Assembly (NCBI RefSeq): GCF_964340395.1
Contig: NC_135556.1
Coordinates: forward strand, 10,652,001 to 10,716,000
Source of the DNA: Glandiceps talaboti
Lineage: Eukaryota; Hemichordata; Enteropneusta; Spengelidae
Length of the DNA stretch: 64,000 bases
Reading direction: 5' to 3'
Positions 63,301 to 64,000 of this stretch are shown here, piece after piece (position 1 is the stretch's first letter; every line of letters begins with the position of its first letter). The position numbers and the translations under genes were made by a program. Below the pieces are notes generated by a model that ran no database searches, was not told where the DNA came from, and was given only the letters and a program-made list of their open reading frames with translations.

Positions 63301-64000
63301 TAATCTGATGCCACCGCCACCAGTACCGTTACCATCATCTGTAGATGTCTCTCACAAACGACGTCGGCGTGCCAATCAGGTACACTTTGCCGAGGTTGGT
63401 GTCAAGTTACTGAAAGCTGATGTAGAAGAAGTGGCAGTTCAGACAGATCCAGTGGTGAGTACATTAGGTACAACTGCTAACATCAGACCGTGGACGAACA
63501 GAACCTGTTACAAACAGGGAAAGTAAACAAATGAATTGGATTAATGAATAACACTTAGCACAGCATGTTGGAAGTACAGATACTTGTATTACATTCCATT
63601 ATTTGATGAGAACAGTTTTATGGCCTCTTTACAACGTGACTACATTAGAAAGATCACATACTAGCAATTGAAAGAGTATATTTTCACACTTGATATGAAC
63701 ACTATAAATTCAGACCGGACTCTGAGCTATAAATGAATGCAGCAAATACAGAAGTGCTTTACTTCAGTGTTAAGGGTTGTACATTAGCATTCGTTATACT
63801 TTTTGCCTTATCTTAGCTCGTTTGTAGCAAATTAGCCAGCGACAAAATAAAACCAGAAATATTAAATTGATTGTCTTTGTAGTCAGAAGATGAGGATCAA
63901 ACCAAAGTGATTGAAGACACCATGTCTCTATGTGAAACTGTTATCATGGAGAAGACCCAGCTACAGGAAGAACTAGATGATGTGATGTCAAAGAAAACCA
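51195..64000 (+). CDS. CENPE: Centromere-associated kinesin CENP-E (kinesin-7), 5' part, runs off right edge
   Basis: Fifteen coding exons with consistent phases: 51304-51371, 51964-52061, 52277-52366, 53037-53155, 54446-54556, 55466-55547, 55999-56066, 56764-56820, 57319-57594, 58532-58651, 59618-59794, 60382-60547, 61696-61722, 63210-63454, 63883-64000. Together they give about 607 residues. Seen: N-terminal [11 protein letters not shown]-loop GQTSSGKT (residues 92-99); switch I NEHSSRSH (200-207); switch II DLAGSER (235-241); neck region [17 protein letters not shown]; then acidic/basic heptad-rich stalk sequence and the post-neck TWCPG segment that in human CENP-E reads TWCLG. The pattern is closer to CENP-E than to other kinesins. 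Known role: a plus-end-directed kinetochore motor for chromosome congression and checkpoint signalling; full-length family members exceed 2000 residues, so most of the coiled coil and tail lie to the right. An upstream non-coding exon is implied by the acceptor before 51195. Confidence 0.95.
51964..52061 (+). CDS. CENPE: CENP-E motor exon
   Basis: Acceptor TTATTCAG, donor TTTTG|GTAAGC. Encodes [15 protein letters not shown]...QKSYYF, which aligns with the beta-sheet region of human CENP-E (REE...VYWK) leading to the FDRVF strand. Confidence 0.9.
52277..52366 (+). CDS. CENPE: CENP-E motor exon (DRVF strand)
   Basis: Acceptor TTTCACAG, donor AATG|GTGAGT. Encodes [17 protein letters not shown] followed by [12 protein letters not shown], the conserved helix before the P-loop. 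The 670-bp intron that follows has nothing recognisable. Confidence 0.93.
53037..53155 (+). CDS. CENPE: CENP-E motor exon with P-loop
   Basis: Acceptor TTTTAG. Encodes [19 protein letters not shown], then [18 protein letters not shown]. The Walker A motif GQTSSGKT is at 53054-53077. Donor AAAT|GTACGT, phase 0. Confidence 0.96.
53405..54113 (+). repeat. 20-bp minisatellite in CENP-E intron
   Basis: About 35 tandem copies of a unit close to TAGAAGTTAGCTATGTGTCA. Most central copies are identical. The left edge and a few scattered copies carry GGAATA or TTGAATA variants in place of GTCATA. It fills more than half of the 1290-bp intron between the P-loop exon and the next exon. The rest of the intron shows nothing. 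Confidence 0.97.
54446..54556 (+). CDS. CENPE: CENP-E motor exon
   Basis: Acceptor CATTACAG. Encodes [20 protein letters not shown], then [17 protein letters not shown], matching human [15 protein letters not shown]. The donor is read as GGG|GTTGGT because only that choice keeps phase 0 into the next exon. It is a weak donor, and the join is about one residue shorter than in human CENP-E. Confidence 0.88.
54729..54761. repeat. Perfect 33-bp palindrome (16-bp arms, 1-nt loop)
   Basis: The CATAGACCCTCCACCA arm pairs exactly with TGGTGGAGGGTCTATG around a single C at 54745. It lies in the CENP-E intron 54557-55465, which has no other recognisable feature. It would form a strong hairpin in RNA or in extruded DNA. 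Confidence 0.9.
55466..55547 (+). CDS. CENPE: CENP-E motor exon
   Basis: Acceptor TTGTACAG, donor GAAG|GTAATA, phase 1. Encodes [20 protein letters not shown], then DILKKGE. This aligns with the NVYVADLTEE...KWITKGE segment of human CENP-E. The 451-bp intron after it is featureless apart from a short A run. Confidence 0.9.
55999..56066 (+). CDS. CENPE: CENP-E motor exon with switch I
   Basis: Acceptor CCCCACAG, donor TATT|GTGAGT. Encodes [20 protein letters not shown] plus [11 protein letters not shown] is the kinesin switch I motif (N..SSRSH). The following 697-bp intron has no feature I can name. Confidence 0.95.
56764..56820 (+). CDS. CENPE: CENP-E short motor exon
   Basis: 57 bp in phase 0, acceptor TTTTCAG, donor CTTG|GTAAGT. 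Encodes [19 protein letters not shown], corresponding to human ILESREK...VKVSHL just before switch II. Confidence 0.92.
56880..57150 (+). repeat. Four tandem copies of a ~70-bp unit
   Basis: Units begin near TTGAACAACACTAGTTCAGA and end near GTAAGTTCCCAAATG, spaced 68-70 bp. Copies 1-3 are nearly identical; copy 4 has drifted (AATAGCTCAGATGC). It sits in the CENP-E intron 56821-57318. Confidence 0.9.
57319..57594 (+). CDS. CENPE: CENP-E motor exon with switch II and the microtubule-binding region
   Basis: 92 codons in phase 0. Starts [18 protein letters not shown] (switch II), continues [16 protein letters not shown], then [20 protein letters not shown] and [11 protein letters not shown]. 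It is nearly collinear with human CENP-E. Donor ACAG|GTAAGT. Confidence 0.97.
57933..57945 (+). promoter_or_regulatory. CTCF-like core (CCACTAGGTGGCG)
   Basis: A close match to the bilaterian CTCF core CCASYAGRKGGCR, inside the CENP-E intron 57595-58531. The intron also holds a diverged tandem duplication around it (the flanking CTTGGT...AATGAC...GTTACAG...TGACC blocks repeat about 78 bp apart). A motif match only. Confidence 0.3.
58532..58651 (+). CDS. CENPE: CENP-E neck exon
   Basis: 40 codons. Encodes [20 protein letters not shown], then [20 protein letters not shown]. This corresponds to [31 protein letters not shown] in human CENP-E: the end of the motor core, the neck linker and the first coiled-coil heptads. 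Confidence 0.95.
59256..59490. mobile_element. Fold-back element in CENP-E intron (family G)
   Basis: Left arm 59256-59350 and right arm 59401-59490 are imperfect inverted copies. Shared blocks include AAGTAAAGCA/TGCTTTACTT and GTGTAAAAG.ATACTGTTTCA. A half copy of the right-arm type is at 63660-63793 in a later intron. Non-autonomous, no coding capacity. The rest of the 58652-59617 intron is featureless. Confidence 0.65.
59618..59794 (+). CDS. CENPE: CENP-E stalk exon, coiled coil
   Basis: 59 codons in phase 0. Contains [20 protein letters not shown], then [20 protein letters not shown]: strong heptad periodicity and high E/K/L/Q. Acceptor CACGCAG, donor AAAG|GTAAGA. Confidence 0.9.
60382..60547 (+). 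CDS. CENPE: CENP-E exon with TWCPG segment
   Basis: Acceptor TTTTCAG. Encodes [20 protein letters not shown], then a Ser/Thr/Glu-rich stretch ending [14 protein letters not shown]. The basic-TWC-G motif matches human CENP-E RRVTWCLG; in human a Ser/Glu-rich stretch also follows. Donor GCTG|GTAATG, phase 1. Confidence 0.88.
60855..61040 (+). mobile_element. Dispersed repeat family E, copy 3
   Basis: Starts at TTAGGTCATGAGTATTTTCC and shares with the 24.2-24.8 kb copies the order TTAGGTCA - TTTTCC.GCTG - TTGACGTA - TTGTCGTGA - TAGAAC.ACCA - TGTTCAA - CTTGGCTT. Located in the CENP-E intron 60548-61695. Confidence 0.65.
61355..61410 (+). repeat. Short 21-bp tandem repeat
   Basis: About 2.7 copies of TACCAGGGTTCCCTAGTAGTT in the CENP-E intron 60548-61695. 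No other feature in that intron apart from the family E copy. Confidence 0.85.
61696..61722 (+). CDS. CENPE: CENP-E micro-exon (27 bp)
   Basis: Acceptor CTCACAG, donor AGTG|GTAAGT, phase 1 on both sides. Adds [10 protein letters not shown] across the joins. It fits the reading frame and both splice sites are good, but nine residues are too few to confirm by similarity. Skipping it would also keep the frame. Confidence 0.6.
62736..62994. mobile_element. Fold-back MITE family B, copy 2
   Basis: Ends TTAAAGTATGGATGAGG...CCTCATCCATATGGCCACTTTAA form terminal inverted repeats. The interior contains the AATTTATTGAGTTACAAA and TTGTTTCACATTGAT blocks shared with the copy at 49164-49505. It lies in the CENP-E intron 61723-63209, which otherwise shows only a G run at 62422-62435. 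Confidence 0.75.
63210..63454 (+). CDS. CENPE: CENP-E exon, basic and proline-rich segment
   Basis: Acceptor TCTTGTAG, donor AGTG|GTGAGT. Encodes [20 protein letters not shown], a PPPPVPLP run, then [20 protein letters not shown] ending [13 protein letters not shown] could act as a nuclear localisation-type basic patch. Phase fits both neighbours. The following 428-bp intron holds the half copy of family G. Confidence 0.85.
63660..63793 (+). mobile_element. Half copy of family G element
   Basis: Shares CAATTGAAA.AGTATA, TCACACTTGATATGAA and AGTGCTTTACTTCAGTGTTA with 59399-59490, same orientation. Degraded. Confidence 0.55.
63883..64000 (+). CDS. CENPE: CENP-E stalk exon, cut by window edge
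   Basis: Acceptor TTTGTAG, phase 0. Encodes [20 protein letters not shown], then [19 protein letters not shown], an acidic coiled-coil sequence. The exon is still open at base 64000. Confidence 0.88.

Overview
This is AT-rich, intron-rich animal DNA. It has long introns, GT-AG splice sites, and many MITE-like elements, fold-backs and minisatellites. There is no sign of prokaryotic organisation. Three genes can be supported from conserved protein sequence and matching splice phases: (1) on the minus strand, the first coding exon of a caudal/Cdx ParaHox homeobox gene (13168-13627); (2) on the plus strand, a complete two-exon OHCU decarboxylase gene, URAD (45259-46625), known in vertebrates as PRHOXNB, the ParaHox neighbour of CDX2; (3) on the plus strand, the 5' part of the centromere kinesin CENP-E (first coding exon from 51304), which runs off the right edge. 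Cdx next to URAD is the vertebrate ParaHox arrangement. Together with the invertebrate-style repeats and low GC, this points to an invertebrate deuterostome. A hemichordate or other ambulacrarian fits best; amphioxus is possible but usually less AT-rich. The species is not decided by the sequence.

Layout. 1-13167: presumed first intron of Cdx; I could not find the homeobox exons here, so they probably lie beyond the left edge. 13168-13627: Cdx exon 1, with a palindromic CRE about 190 bp upstream of the ATG. 13628-45258: about 31.6 kb with no confident gene. It holds a few weak gene-start-like signals (20311, 33495), a 34-bp minisatellite, a local tandem duplication, several microsatellites, and a fold-back element whose interior has expanded into a 52-bp array. 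45259-46625: URAD, with an inverted repeat of 51-bp arms in its only intron. 46626-51194: intergenic DNA with a TIR element and a 340-bp fold-back. 51195-64000: CENP-E, 15 recognised coding exons covering about 607 residues: complete motor domain, neck and start of the stalk. Its introns carry 20-bp and ~70-bp tandem repeats, fold-backs and MITE copies.

Functionally the genes are unrelated: a posterior/gut patterning transcription factor, a uric-acid-degradation enzyme and a mitotic motor. Their interest lies in linkage. Cdx and URAD are transcribed divergently here, whereas human CDX2 and URAD point the same way, so an orientation change has occurred in one lineage. The large gap between them is the natural place to look for Cdx regulatory DNA.
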